A stretch of 6,651 bases of DNA, from contig QLUN01000046.1 of the NCBI GenBank assembly GCA_018725455.1, forward strand, positions 1 through 6,651. Reading direction: 5' to 3'. Numbering within the stretch: position 1 is the first letter of the stretch; each line of letters starts with the position of its first letter. Both the position numbers and the translations under genes were made by a program. The DNA comes from Chloroflexota bacterium. Lineage in GTDB: Bacteria; Chloroflexota; Dehalococcoidia; SZUA-161; SpSt-899. Positions 1-5,762 of this stretch are shown in pieces. A model generated the notes under the pieces. It had not been told where the DNA came from. It was given only the letters and a program-made list of their open reading frames with translations, and did no database searches.

Positions 1-1071
1 CTGGAGATCGAAGAGCGTCATCAAGGTCCCCGGCGAGGGAAGAGGCGGCGGGATAGCGAGAGGGAACAAGCTCGGCGGATAATCGTCTCACAGGAAACCC
101 CTACAAGAGTCTGGAGACGCTTCGCTCTGAAGACGCTTCGCTCTGAAGTCCCCCTCCCCGACTCTCGACTCTTTCCTCCGCGCTCGGTAGAGATCTACGG
201 TCCGGTGGGGGAAATCTACGCTGCCCTCGTCCTGGGGACGCGTGACTACATTCATAAGAATGGATTCTCCAGGGTAGTGATAGGACTCTCCGGCGGCGTC
301 GACTCCAGCCTCGTTGCCGCCATTGCGGTGGAGGCGATTGGTCCGGAAAACGTCATTGGCGTCTCCATGCCCTCTCGGTACTCCTCAGAGGGGAGCAAAA
401 CTGATGCTCAGCTTCTGTCAGATAACCTCGGGATCGAGATGAAAGTTATTCCCATCGAGGAGGCTGTGCACGGGTATCTCAACATGCTGGCCGCGCCCTT
501 CGACGGTACCCAGCCAGGTATAGCCGAGGAGAACATTCAGGCACGGATAAGAGGCAATATTCTGATGGCCCTCTCTAACAAGTTCGGCTGGCTGGTGCTT
601 ACCACAGGCAACAAGAGCGAGATCGCTTGTGGCTATTGCACCCTCTACGGCGACACGGCGGGGGGATTTGCGGTGATCAAAGACGTGTCCAAGACGTTGG
701 TCTATGAACTTGCAAGGTACAAGAACTCCCGGGCAGGCAAGAACATCATCCCTCCGAGTGTTATCGAGAAGGAACCCTCGGCGGAGCTGCGGCCCGGACA
801 GAGGGATGTTGACAGCCTGCCTCCGTACGAAGTCTTAGACCCTATTCTTCAAGCCTATGTCGAAGAGGATAAGAGTCTCGGCCAGATCGTAGCTCTGGGA
901 TTCGACCGTGAGATGGTGCAACGGGTTATCGCAATGGTTGACAGGAGTGAGTATAAACGCCGTCAGTTGCCACCAGGCGTCAAGATCACTCCGCGGGCAT
1001 TCGGAAAGGATCGGAGGCTCCCCATCACCAATCGCTGGGTCAGGGGTCAGGGGGAGGGGACTGACAACTGA
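1..1071 (+). CDS. nadE: Glutamine-dependent NAD+ synthetase, C-terminal part (5' end outside window)
   Basis: The enzyme makes NAD+ from deamido-NAD+, ATP and ammonia, the last step of NAD biosynthesis in the cytosol. In this family the ammonia usually comes from glutamine through an N-terminal nitrilase-like domain. Counting from a GTG at 205, the synthetase domain shows the ATP-pyrophosphatase loop SGGVDSS (29-35), TTGNKSE (133-139), GYCTLYGD with GGFAVIKDV (143-161), KEPSAELRPGQ (189-199) and the C-terminal PITNRW (273-278). These are typical of the two-domain enzyme. The frame has no stop back to position 1, and GTG 205 lacks a good ribosome binding site. I therefore read this as the 3' part of a longer gene, with 1-204 as the interdomain linker. 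That linker is arginine-rich and contains a 16-bp tandem duplication. After PITNRW the protein has ten extra low-complexity residues. If the frame breaks beyond the left edge, a stand-alone ammonia-dependent enzyme starting at 205 is the alternative. Confidence 0.87.
   Translation: MEIEERHQGPRRGKRRRDSEREQARRIIVSQETPTRVWRRFALKTLRSEVPLPDSRLFPPRSVEIYGPVGEIYAALVLGTRDYIHKNGFSRVVIGLSGGVDSSLVAAIAVEAIGPENVIGVSMPSRYSSEGSKTDAQLLSDNLGIEMKVIPIEEAVHGYLNMLAAPFDGTQPGIAEENIQARIRGNILMALSNKFGWLVLTTGNKSEIACGYCTLYGDTAGGFAVIKDVSKTLVYELARYKNSRAGKNIIPPSVIEKEPSAELRPGQRDVDSLPPYEVLDPILQAYVEEDKSLGQIVALGFDREMVQRVIAMVDRSEYKRRQLPPGVKITPRAFGKDRRLPITNRWVRGQGEGTDN
115..146 (+). repeat. 16-bp perfect tandem duplication in the nadE linker
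   Basis: The 16-mer agacgcttcgctctga occurs twice head to tail, at 115-130 and 131-146. Because 16 is not a multiple of three, the two copies are read in different frames (RRFAL then KTLRSE). Removing one copy would bring a TAG at 188-190 into the upstream frame, so the present reading frame depends on both copies. Confidence 0.95.
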
Positions 1072-1078
1072 CAACTCA

Positions 1079-2341
1079 TCACATCCCCTTAGAAAGGGTG
1101 GCCAGGAACTCGGCATTAGACTTGCTCCTGGCCAATCGGTCCAGGATGCGCTCGCTGGTTTCAGTGGAATCAGAGCTGCTGGAGGAAACCAGGGCCATCA
1201 TGCGCCGCAGCAGCCACACCTGTTTCAAGGCATTTTCATCGAGCAGAAGCTCCTCATGCCTGGTACCGCTGCGCTGAATATCGATGGCCGGGAATATCCG
1301 TCGCTCGGCAAGCCTCCGATCCAGGTGGAGTTCCATATTGCCGGTGCCTTTGAATTCCTCGTAGACCACCTCATCCATGCGGCTGCCGGTATCAATGAGG
1401 CAACTGGCGATAATGGTGAGACTCCCTTTCTCCTCGGTATTGCGGGCTGCGCCGAAGAATCTCTTCGGCGGATAGAGGGCAGCGGTATCAACACCGCCAC
1501 TGAGGGTACGCCCACTGGAGGGCATGGATAGATTATAGGCCCGGGTGAGCCGGGTGAGCGAATCGAGAAGGATCATCACATCTTGCCCCAATTCCACCAG
1601 TCGCTTAGCCCTTTCCAGGGCTACCTCGGCGACGCGGGTGTGCTCCTCCACCGGCTCGTCAAAGGTGGAACTGACCACTTCGGCATTGATCGACTTCTTC
1701 CAATCGGTGACCTCCTCGGGCCGTTCCCCGATGAGGCAGACCATAACGTAAATGTCATTGTAGTTTGCCAGAGCGCCATTAGCGATGTGCTTGAGAAGGA
1801 ACGTCTTTCCTGCCTTTGGCGGAGACACGACCAGTCCCCTTTGCCCCCGCCCGATAGGAGAAATCAGGTTAATCAGTCTGGTGGAGAGATTCTTGGGGTC
1901 GGTCTCCAGATTGATGAGCCTCTGGGGGAAGATGGGGGTCAAGTGGTCAAAATGAGGGCGAGACTTGGCTGCCTCGGGGTCGAGTCCATTTACCGCTTCC
2001 ACCTTGAGGAGGCCGGAATACCTCTCGCCGTTTTTGGGTGGCCTAACCTGGCCGGAAACCAGGTCACCATTACGAAGAAGGAAGCGGCGGACCTGGGACT
2101 GGGATATGTAGATGTTCTCACTCCGGGAGCAAAGGCCGTCCTGACGCAGGAACCCATGCCCCTCTGGTGTGATCTCAAGGGTACCTCCGCGGAAAGTATG
2201 CCCTTGCTGTTCAGTATAATTCTGAAGCAGACGGAGCACCATCTCATCCTTCTTCAATGCAGTGCAGCCAGAGATGCCTGATTCCCTGGCCAGGGCTAAC
2301 AGCTCTTCGCGGGTTTTGCTTTGTAGCTCAGCATAATTCAT
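1079..2341 (-). CDS. rho: Transcription termination factor Rho
   Basis: Rho is a ring-shaped hexameric RNA-dependent ATPase that pulls RNA out of the elongation complex. The protein has 420 residues, almost the same as E. coli Rho (419). Domains in order: Rho_N helical domain about 5-42; OB/cold-shock primary RNA-binding domain about 49-118 with the RNP-like GHGFLR at 61-66; then the RecA-like ATPase. Walker A is SPPKAGKT (173-180), Walker B is VMILLD (255-260), the Q-loop region is about 274-285, the R-loop KGTGNME is at 331-337, and the probable arginine finger is R361 in RSGTRHEELL. All expected catalytic elements are intact, with no insertion. The ATG at 2339-2341 has GAGG (complement of 2348-2351) six bases upstream and a candidate promoter just beyond. 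The stop lies 7 bp from the convergent nadE stop. The rpmE gene that often accompanies rho in other genomes is not downstream here. Confidence 0.98.
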   Translation of the reverse strand: MNYAELQSKTREELLALARESGISGCTALKKDEMVLRLLQNYTEQQGHTFRGGTLEITPEGHGFLRQDGLCSRSENIYISQSQVRRFLLRNGDLVSGQVRPPKNGERYSGLLKVEAVNGLDPEAAKSRPHFDHLTPIFPQRLINLETDPKNLSTRLINLISPIGRGQRGLVVSPPKAGKTFLLKHIANGALANYNDIYVMVCLIGERPEEVTDWKKSINAEVVSSTFDEPVEEHTRVAEVALERAKRLVELGQDVMILLDSLTRLTRAYNLSMPSSGRTLSGGVDTAALYPPKRFFGAARNTEEKGSLTIIASCLIDTGSRMDEVVYEEFKGTGNMELHLDRRLAERRIFPAIDIQRSGTRHEELLLDENALKQVWLLRRMMALVSSSSSDSTETSERILDRLARSKSNAEFLATLSKGM

Positions 2342-2372
2342 GTCGAACCTCGTTTCAGTTTAGGGTTTTGAG

Positions 2373-2400
2373 AGTTTAGTAGGGATTGACAAATTGTCAA
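2373..2400 (-). promoter_or_regulatory. Candidate rho promoter
   Basis: On the minus strand a perfect -35 box TTGACA (complement of 2395-2400) is followed after 16 bp by TAAACT (complement of 2373-2378; 4 of 6 matches to TATAAT). The predicted start is near 2366, giving a leader of about 25 nt with GAGG ahead of the rho ATG. Seen by eye; not tested. Confidence 0.55.
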
Positions 2401-2408
2401 CCCCCTAC
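2379..2408. promoter_or_regulatory. Palindrome over the rho -35 box (possible operator)
   Basis: TTGACAA, one central A, then TTGTCAA (2386-2400) is a perfect 7-1-7 inverted repeat. The outer arms gtaggg and ccctac continue it with a one-base bulge. It covers the -35 box and spacer of the rho promoter, a typical operator position, and gives TTGACA on both strands. It could equally be a remnant of a palindromic repeat, since a TTGACAT motif also sits in the neighbouring element's terminal repeats. Confidence 0.5.
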
Positions 2409-2421
2409 GCCTTTCCCCTGC

Positions 2422-2564
2422 TTAACTTGACATCGTCAGATTAGGTGGTAGCCAATGAATTTCGTTCGGTCATTGCGAGCGAAGCGAAGCAATCCCTTCG
2501 TTAGAGATTACTTCGTTGCTTGCGCTCCTCGCAATGACATGGAAATGTGGCAATGTCAAGTTAA
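2422..2564. mobile_element. MITE-like palindromic repeat element, 143 bp
   Basis: The ends are perfect 12-bp inverted repeats: TTAACTTGACAT at 2422-2433 and its reverse complement at 2553-2564. Inside lies an imperfect palindrome with arms 2469-2494 and 2506-2538. Both arms share gtcattgcgag at their outer ends, then a run rich in gcgaagc. This resembles the abundant CATTGCGAGCGAAGCGAAGC-type intergenic repeats known from many bacterial genomes. No transposase is encoded, so it would have to be moved by an enzyme in trans. Each end begins with TTAA, which could be a target duplication rather than part of the repeat. Confidence 0.6.
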
Positions 2565-2591
2565 TACTCCATACTCGAAACTCAATACTCA
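2564..2591. repeat. Four-copy degenerate heptamer tandem repeat (ATACTCN)
   Basis: The units atactcc, atactcg, aaactca and atactca follow each other without gaps and abut the right end of the MITE-like element. No function is evident. It may be local slippage sequence. Confidence 0.6.
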
Positions 2592-2625
2592 ACTGAGGGA
2601 CCTCTGGGAGGGGCGGTCGTCACTC

Positions 2626-2657
2626 GTTTCAATCTACGCCCCCGCATGGGGAGCGAC
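2626..2657 (-). CRISPR. Solitary type I-C-like CRISPR direct repeat (32 bp), no array
   Basis: On the plus strand the unit starts GTTTCAATCTACGCCCCC and ends GGGGAGCGAC. On the minus strand it starts GTCGCTCCCC and ends GATTGAAAC, the usual form of 32-bp type I-C repeats. It can fold into a 7-bp stem, CGC(U)CCCC with GGGGGCG around an AUGC loop and a bulged U, and its last eight bases ATTGAAAC match the usual crRNA 5' handle. I looked for a second copy about 30-40 bp to each side and found none, and there are no cas genes in the window. It is therefore an orphan repeat: an array remnant, a minimal one-repeat locus, or a chance look-alike. It lies 26 bp past the transaldolase stop codon. Confidence 0.7.
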
Positions 2658-2683
2658 TGTCATACACCGGAGGTTATCATCAC

Positions 2684-3337
2684 TTAACCTCGCGCGATCC
2701 TCTGCCAATCCGCGGCAAAAAGGGATATACCTCGCTCGGTGAGGGGATGATCTATCATCTGCATCAGTACTCGATAGGGGACGGTAGCAATATGAGCGCC
2801 CGCTCTGGCCGCCGCAACACAATGCAGCGGATGACGTATGCTGGCAGCAATTACCTGACTGGAGAAACCGTCGTATTGCTTAAAAACTTTAACGATCTCA
2901 GCAACCAGCGCCATCCCGTCCTGTCCGATATCATCCAGTCGCCCCACGAAGGGGCTGACATAGGTTGCTCCAGCAAGTGCACCTAGTATAGCCTGATTCA
3001 GAGAAAAACACAAGGTCAGATTGGTCTTTATCCCCCTGCGACAAAGCACTGATATCGCTTCCAGGCCGGCTGCCGAGACGGGAATCTTGACCACCACATT
3101 GGGAGACCAGGAGGAAATCTGCTGCGCCTCCTCGATCATACCCCCGGGGTCCGAGCTGAGCACCTCAGCCGAGATCGGCCCATCGATAATCGAGGTTATC
3201 TCCCCGATGACATCCCGGAGGTCGCAGCGATTCTCCCTCGCCATCAATGAAGGATTGGTGGTCACCCCGCTAATTATGCCCAGTTTAGCCGCCTGACGTA
3301 TCTCATCGATATTGGCGGTGTCGAGAAATATACGCAT
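2684..3337 (-). CDS. fsa: Transaldolase / fructose-6-phosphate aldolase (small FSA/TalC family)
   Basis: This is a cytosolic TIM-barrel class I aldolase that moves dihydroxyacetone units between sugar phosphates in the non-oxidative pentose phosphate pathway. It has 217 residues, the usual size for the small family. It starts MRIFLDTANIDEI, has GVTTNPSL at 24-31, the Schiff-base lysine K84 in VVVKIP, TNLTLCFSLNQA (105-116), and YVSPFVGRLDDIG (126-138). E. coli FSA has Gln59 and Tyr131 at positions that here read Glu58 and Phe130, as in TalC-type transaldolases. Transaldolase activity is therefore more likely than free aldolase activity, which is an inference from known FSA/transaldolase differences. 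The ATG at 3335-3337 is preceded by a G-rich stretch (AGGGGGG) ten bases upstream. pyrG and rho lie on the same strand on either side, a grouping also seen in Bacillus. No intrinsic terminator follows. Confidence 0.95.
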   Translation of the reverse strand: MRIFLDTANIDEIRQAAKLGIISGVTTNPSLMARENRCDLRDVIGEITSIIDGPISAEVLSSDPGGMIEEAQQISSWSPNVVVKIPVSAAGLEAISVLCRRGIKTNLTLCFSLNQAILGALAGATYVSPFVGRLDDIGQDGMALVAEIVKVFKQYDGFSSQVIAASIRHPLHCVAAARAGAHIATVPYRVLMQMIDHPLTERGISLFAADWQRIARG

Positions 3338-3353
3338 TGATTAATGTCCCCCC

Positions 3354-3366
3354 TATTTTATAGGCC
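3354..3366 (-). promoter_or_regulatory. Possible -10 region ahead of the transaldolase gene
   Basis: The minus strand reads CCTATAAAATAGG, which contains TATAAA (complement of 3357-3362). I find no good -35 box at 16-18 bp. Read-through from the tRNA promoter is an equally likely source of transcription. Confidence 0.25.
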
Positions 3367-3425
3367 GTTTAATGAGGACTGATAGCTCCTTGAGCCCCAG
3401 GGCGATCTCTCCCCTGTCTTTAAGC

Positions 3426-3825
3426 TGGCTCCCCGAGTAGGATTCGAACCTACGACCTAGCGGTTACAGCTCTCCCTGAGTTTCCCCAAGGGCTGGACTA
3501 TCTCTTCACCCCGAAGGGTGCCGGGCGCTTTTGGGAACTTTATTGGTAGAGGAATCCTCAGTCCCTAGTCTCTGCACGTTCTTGCCTACAGAATCATCCC
3601 CCTTCGGCAAGCTTCGCTCAGGGTTACCATATCCTATCGGACTTAGGCTTCCCTGAGTTCACCCGGTTTTTCAACCACGATTTCCCGTGGAAGCTGCAAG
3701 CTGGCATGGGCCTCACGGTGGCAATTGGCGCACCGGGGTATGCATTTCTTTAGCCCTTCCTGTCACCGCTTTTGGCCATCGCCTTTTCCTTACAGCCGCC
3801 CGCTCTACCGCTGAGCTATCGGGGA
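3426..3825 (-). tRNA. tRNA-Asn(GUU) interrupted by a group I intron
   Basis: The 5' exon is 3825-3792 (34 nt) and the 3' exon is 3466-3426 (41 nt). Joined, they make a complete 75-nt cloverleaf. The acceptor stem TCCCCGA/TCGGGGA is perfect over 7 bp, the D arm is GCTC-AGCGGTA-GAGC, the anticodon stem GGCGG/CCGCT has one G-U pair, and the loop CTGTTAA gives anticodon GUU. The T arm is GTAGG-TTCGAAT-CCTAC, the discriminator is G, and CCA is encoded. The body closely matches bacterial tRNA-Asn. Other joints were considered. Tyr (GUA) would require a 3' splice site not after G, a discriminator A and a long variable arm; Thr would require an intron ending in C. Only the Asn joint satisfies the group I rules of U before the 5' site and G at the intron end. 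The tRNA-Arg lies 26 bp upstream, so the two are probably co-transcribed. Confidence 0.92.
3467..3791 (-). ncRNA. Group I intron (IC3-like), 325 nt, in tRNA-Asn
   Basis: This should be a self-splicing ribozyme that removes itself from the tRNA-Asn precursor using guanosine. The four conserved core elements appear in order on the minus strand. P is AACTCAGGGAAGCCTAAGTC (complement within 3639-3659), Q is GGTAACCCTGAGCGAAG (3612-3628), R is GTGCAGAGACTAGGG (3563-3577), and S is AGAGATAGTCC (3495-3505). P4 pairs CTCAGGG with CCCTGAG (3651-3657 with 3617-3623), and P7 pairs GACTA with TAGTC (3566-3570 with 3496-3500). A CACCC-UUCG-GGGTG hairpin (3507-3520) lies just before S, in the P8 position. 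From memory, these match the cyanobacterial tRNA-Leu(UAA) IC3 intron well. The exon ends in U and the intron ends in G, as required. There is no room for a homing endonuclease, so the intron is a minimal ribozyme. P1 is not uniquely resolved; exon GGCTGT with intron ATGGCC (3774-3779) is one candidate. Confidence 0.93.
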
Positions 3826-3851
3826 CTGCCTTTGCCGTGTAACTATGTTCA

Positions 3852-3923
<72 letters not shown>

Positions 3924-3931
3924 ATAGCCTT

Positions 3932-3960
3932 ATATTACCACTTTTCCCCGGCGATTTCAA
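3932..3960 (-). promoter_or_regulatory. Promoter of the tRNA-Arg / tRNA-Asn unit
   Basis: On the minus strand TTGAAA (complement of 3955-3960) is followed after 17 bp by TAATAT (complement of 3932-3937), with an extended TGG just before the -10. The predicted start is near 3925, only about two bases from the mature 5' end of tRNA-Arg, so there is almost no 5' leader for RNase P to remove. Confidence 0.7.
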
Positions 3961-4112
3961 GTCGAGGGAACACTTCTTAATTCGTGAGTTCAGGTTCAAA
4001 AGCTTCACCTCGTGGGTGATCATCTTAACGAATCTGTTTAGCTTCGCTCTTAACGTTTTATCCACGGATTAAGGTCCCAGGAGGGGTCTTGCAAATACCG
4101 AGTTCTCCACGA

Positions 4113-5711
4113 TTATGTCTTCATCAATGTCCGGCCAATGAAGTCGCGAAATAGTGGGTGAGGGCGATTGGGCCGGGAGGCAAACTCCGGATGAAATTGC
4201 GTTCCCACCATCCAGGGGTGATCAGATGCCTCGGAGATCTCCACCAGATTGCCGTCTGGGGAAAGTCCACTCAGAACCAGCCCGCCGCGTTCCAGCACAT
4301 CCCGAAACTCGTTATTAAATTCAAGACGGTGGCGATGGCGTTCGTATACCGGGGAATCATCGTAGGCGGCAGCAGCCCTGGTATCGGGCACCATCATGCA
4401 GGGATAGATTCCCAGGCGCATAGTCCCTCCCTTATCCCTGACCTGGCGCTGCTGGGGGAGGAAATCAATCACCGGATACCGCGTATCAGTCGAGAATTCC
4501 CGGGAATTAGGCTCATTAGAGCATAGAATATGACGGGCATACTCGATGACCATCACGTGCATGCCCAAGCAGAGCCCCAGGTAGGGCACCCCATTTACCC
4601 TGGCGTATCGGGCCGCTCTTATCATCCCCTCAATGCCGCGGCCGCCAAACCCGCCGGGCACAATGATCCCCTGCGCCCTGCGAAGAACGGACTCCGCTCC
4701 TTCCCTCTCCAACTTCTCGGAGTCAACCCAGATGATCTCTACGTCACGGTCATGCGCCAGGGCAGCATGACGCAGTGCTTCCTTTACCGAGAGATAAGCA
4801 TCCTTCAACTGCACATACTTGCCGACGAGAGCTATCGAGATAACCTCCTTGGGCCTCTTCATGCGTTCCACCATGTTGCGCCATTCCTCCAGGTCAGGGC
4901 CGGTCGCCGGCAGGCTGAGTCGATCAACGATGTAATCGCCGAGTCCGGCCTCATCCAGAATCAGCGGAACCTCATATATATTGGATACGGTAACTAGAGG
5001 GATAACGGCTTTCTCCTCAACACTGCAAAATAGGGCGATCTTATTCCGCTGATCGTCAGGAACGGGGTAGTCACTGCGGCAGATGATCACATCAGGCTGA
5101 ATACCGATAGCGCGGAGTTCCTTGACGCTGTGCTGGGTCGGTTTCGTCTTGACTTCCTCAGTGGCAGAGATATAAGGAAGAAGGGTTACATGAATATAAA
5201 GGACATTGTCCCGCCCGATGTCGATACGCATCTGACGGATGGACTCTAAGAAAGGCTGCCCCTCGATGTCCCCAACAGTACCCCCGATCTCGGAGATCAC
5301 TACCTGAGCCTGGCTCTCCTCGGCCACCTGGCGAATGCGTTTCTTTATCTCATTGGTCACATGGGGGACCACCTGAATGGTACCGCCTAAGAAATCGCCC
5401 CGCCGCTCCCTGCCGATCACCTCACTATAGATCTGCCCCGAGGTTACATTCGATGCCCGGGTGAGACTGACATCGACGAAGCGCTCATAGTGCCCCAGAT
5501 CGAGATCCGTTTCCGCACCATCCTCAGTAACGAAAACCTCTCCGTGCTGGAAGGGAGACATCGTACCCGGGTCAACATTGAGATAGGGATCTACTTTTTG
5601 GAGGGAGACGGTGAGATTTCGGCTCTTGAGTATCCTGCCGATAGAGGCGACAGTGATCCCCTTCCCCACCGAGCTCACTACGCCTCCGGTAACAAAGATG
5701 TACTTTGTCAT
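4113..5711 (-). CDS. pyrG: CTP synthase (glutamine-hydrolysing)
   Basis: PyrG converts UTP, ATP and glutamine to CTP, the last step of pyrimidine nucleotide synthesis. It has 532 residues (E. coli 545). The amidoligase domain (about 1-265) has the P-loop region GGVVSSVGKGIT (9-20), the long conserved block DPYLNVDPGTMSPFQHGEVF (41-60), the metal-ligand candidates D71 and E141, and EIGGTVGDIE (141-150). The class I glutaminase domain (about 290-528) has the oxyanion loop PGGFGG (352-357), nucleophile C381 in GLCLGMH, and QFHPE (505-509) with H507 and E509. The usual GxCxGxQ motif ends in H385 instead of Gln. I chose the ATG at 5709-5711 because it gives the canonical MTKYIFVTGG start and has GAGAG seven bases upstream. 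An upstream start at 5843 would add 44 unrelated residues and would precede the promoter. The TAA is at 4113-4115, and no intrinsic terminator is visible in the 189 bp before tRNA-Arg. Confidence 0.98.
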   Translation of the reverse strand: MTKYIFVTGGVVSSVGKGITVASIGRILKSRNLTVSLQKVDPYLNVDPGTMSPFQHGEVFVTEDGAETDLDLGHYERFVDVSLTRASNVTSGQIYSEVIGRERRGDFLGGTIQVVPHVTNEIKKRIRQVAEESQAQVVISEIGGTVGDIEGQPFLESIRQMRIDIGRDNVLYIHVTLLPYISATEEVKTKPTQHSVKELRAIGIQPDVIICRSDYPVPDDQRNKIALFCSVEEKAVIPLVTVSNIYEVPLILDEAGLGDYIVDRLSLPATGPDLEEWRNMVERMKRPKEVISIALVGKYVQLKDAYLSVKEALRHAALAHDRDVEIIWVDSEKLEREGAESVLRRAQGIIVPGGFGGRGIEGMIRAARYARVNGVPYLGLCLGMHVMVIEYARHILCSNEPNSREFSTDTRYPVIDFLPQQRQVRDKGGTMRLGIYPCMMVPDTRAAAAYDDSPVYERHRHRLEFNNEFRDVLERGGLVLSGLSPDGNLVEISEASDHPWMVGTQFHPEFASRPNRPHPLFRDFIGRTLMKT

Positions 5712-5729
5712 TAGAGTTCTCTCATGTAG

Positions 5730-5758
5730 ATGATAGATGATGCCCCCTTGCCTGTCAA
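5730..5758 (-). promoter_or_regulatory. Candidate pyrG promoter
   Basis: On the minus strand a perfect TTGACA (complement of 5753-5758) is followed after 17 bp by TATCAT (complement of 5730-5735; 5 of 6 matches). The predicted start near 5723 leaves a leader of only about 12 nt, containing GAGAG. That is too short for the CTP-sensing attenuator known upstream of pyrG in Bacillus. Confidence 0.65.
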
Positions 5759-5762
5759 GCAC

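Larger units (their letters stand above)
2342..2683. other. 342-bp gene-free region between rho and the transaldolase gene
   Basis: I see no credible protein gene here. The short open frame from 2455 is the chance translation of a palindromic repeat (RSLRAKRSNP-type peptide). The stretch holds the rho promoter, a palindrome, a MITE-like element, a heptamer repeat, and a single CRISPR-type repeat, each listed separately. A 7-bp stem (2670-2676 with 2685-2691) overlaps the transaldolase stop codon but has no U-run, so I do not call it a terminator. Confidence 0.8.

Noticed and set aside
1583..2281. Long plus-strand open frame opposite rho
   Set aside because: It lies wholly antisense to a highly conserved gene, has no recognisable domain and no ribosome binding site; it is a shadow of rho codon usage.
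2670..2691. Hairpin over the transaldolase stop as an intrinsic terminator
   Set aside because: The stem is 7 bp but there is no U-run after it.
2455..2742. Possible 95-residue protein
   Set aside because: Its start is the translated palindromic repeat and its end runs into the transaldolase gene antisense; not a real gene.
3601..3623. Dispersed CCTGAGCGAAG-type genomic repeat inside the intron
   Set aside because: The sequence is explained by the conserved Q element and P4 strand of the group I intron.
3426..3825. tRNA-Tyr(GUA) reading of the split tRNA
   Set aside because: It would need a splice after A and an intron ending in U, and the tRNA lacks the long variable arm and A discriminator expected of bacterial tRNA-Tyr.
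4012..4034. CACC/GGTG hairpin downstream of pyrG as a terminator
   Set aside because: The stem is only 4-5 bp and the U-run is four bases, separated from it; too weak to call.
4158..4997. Two plus-strand open frames opposite pyrG
   Set aside because: Antisense shadows of CTP synthase with no family resemblance.
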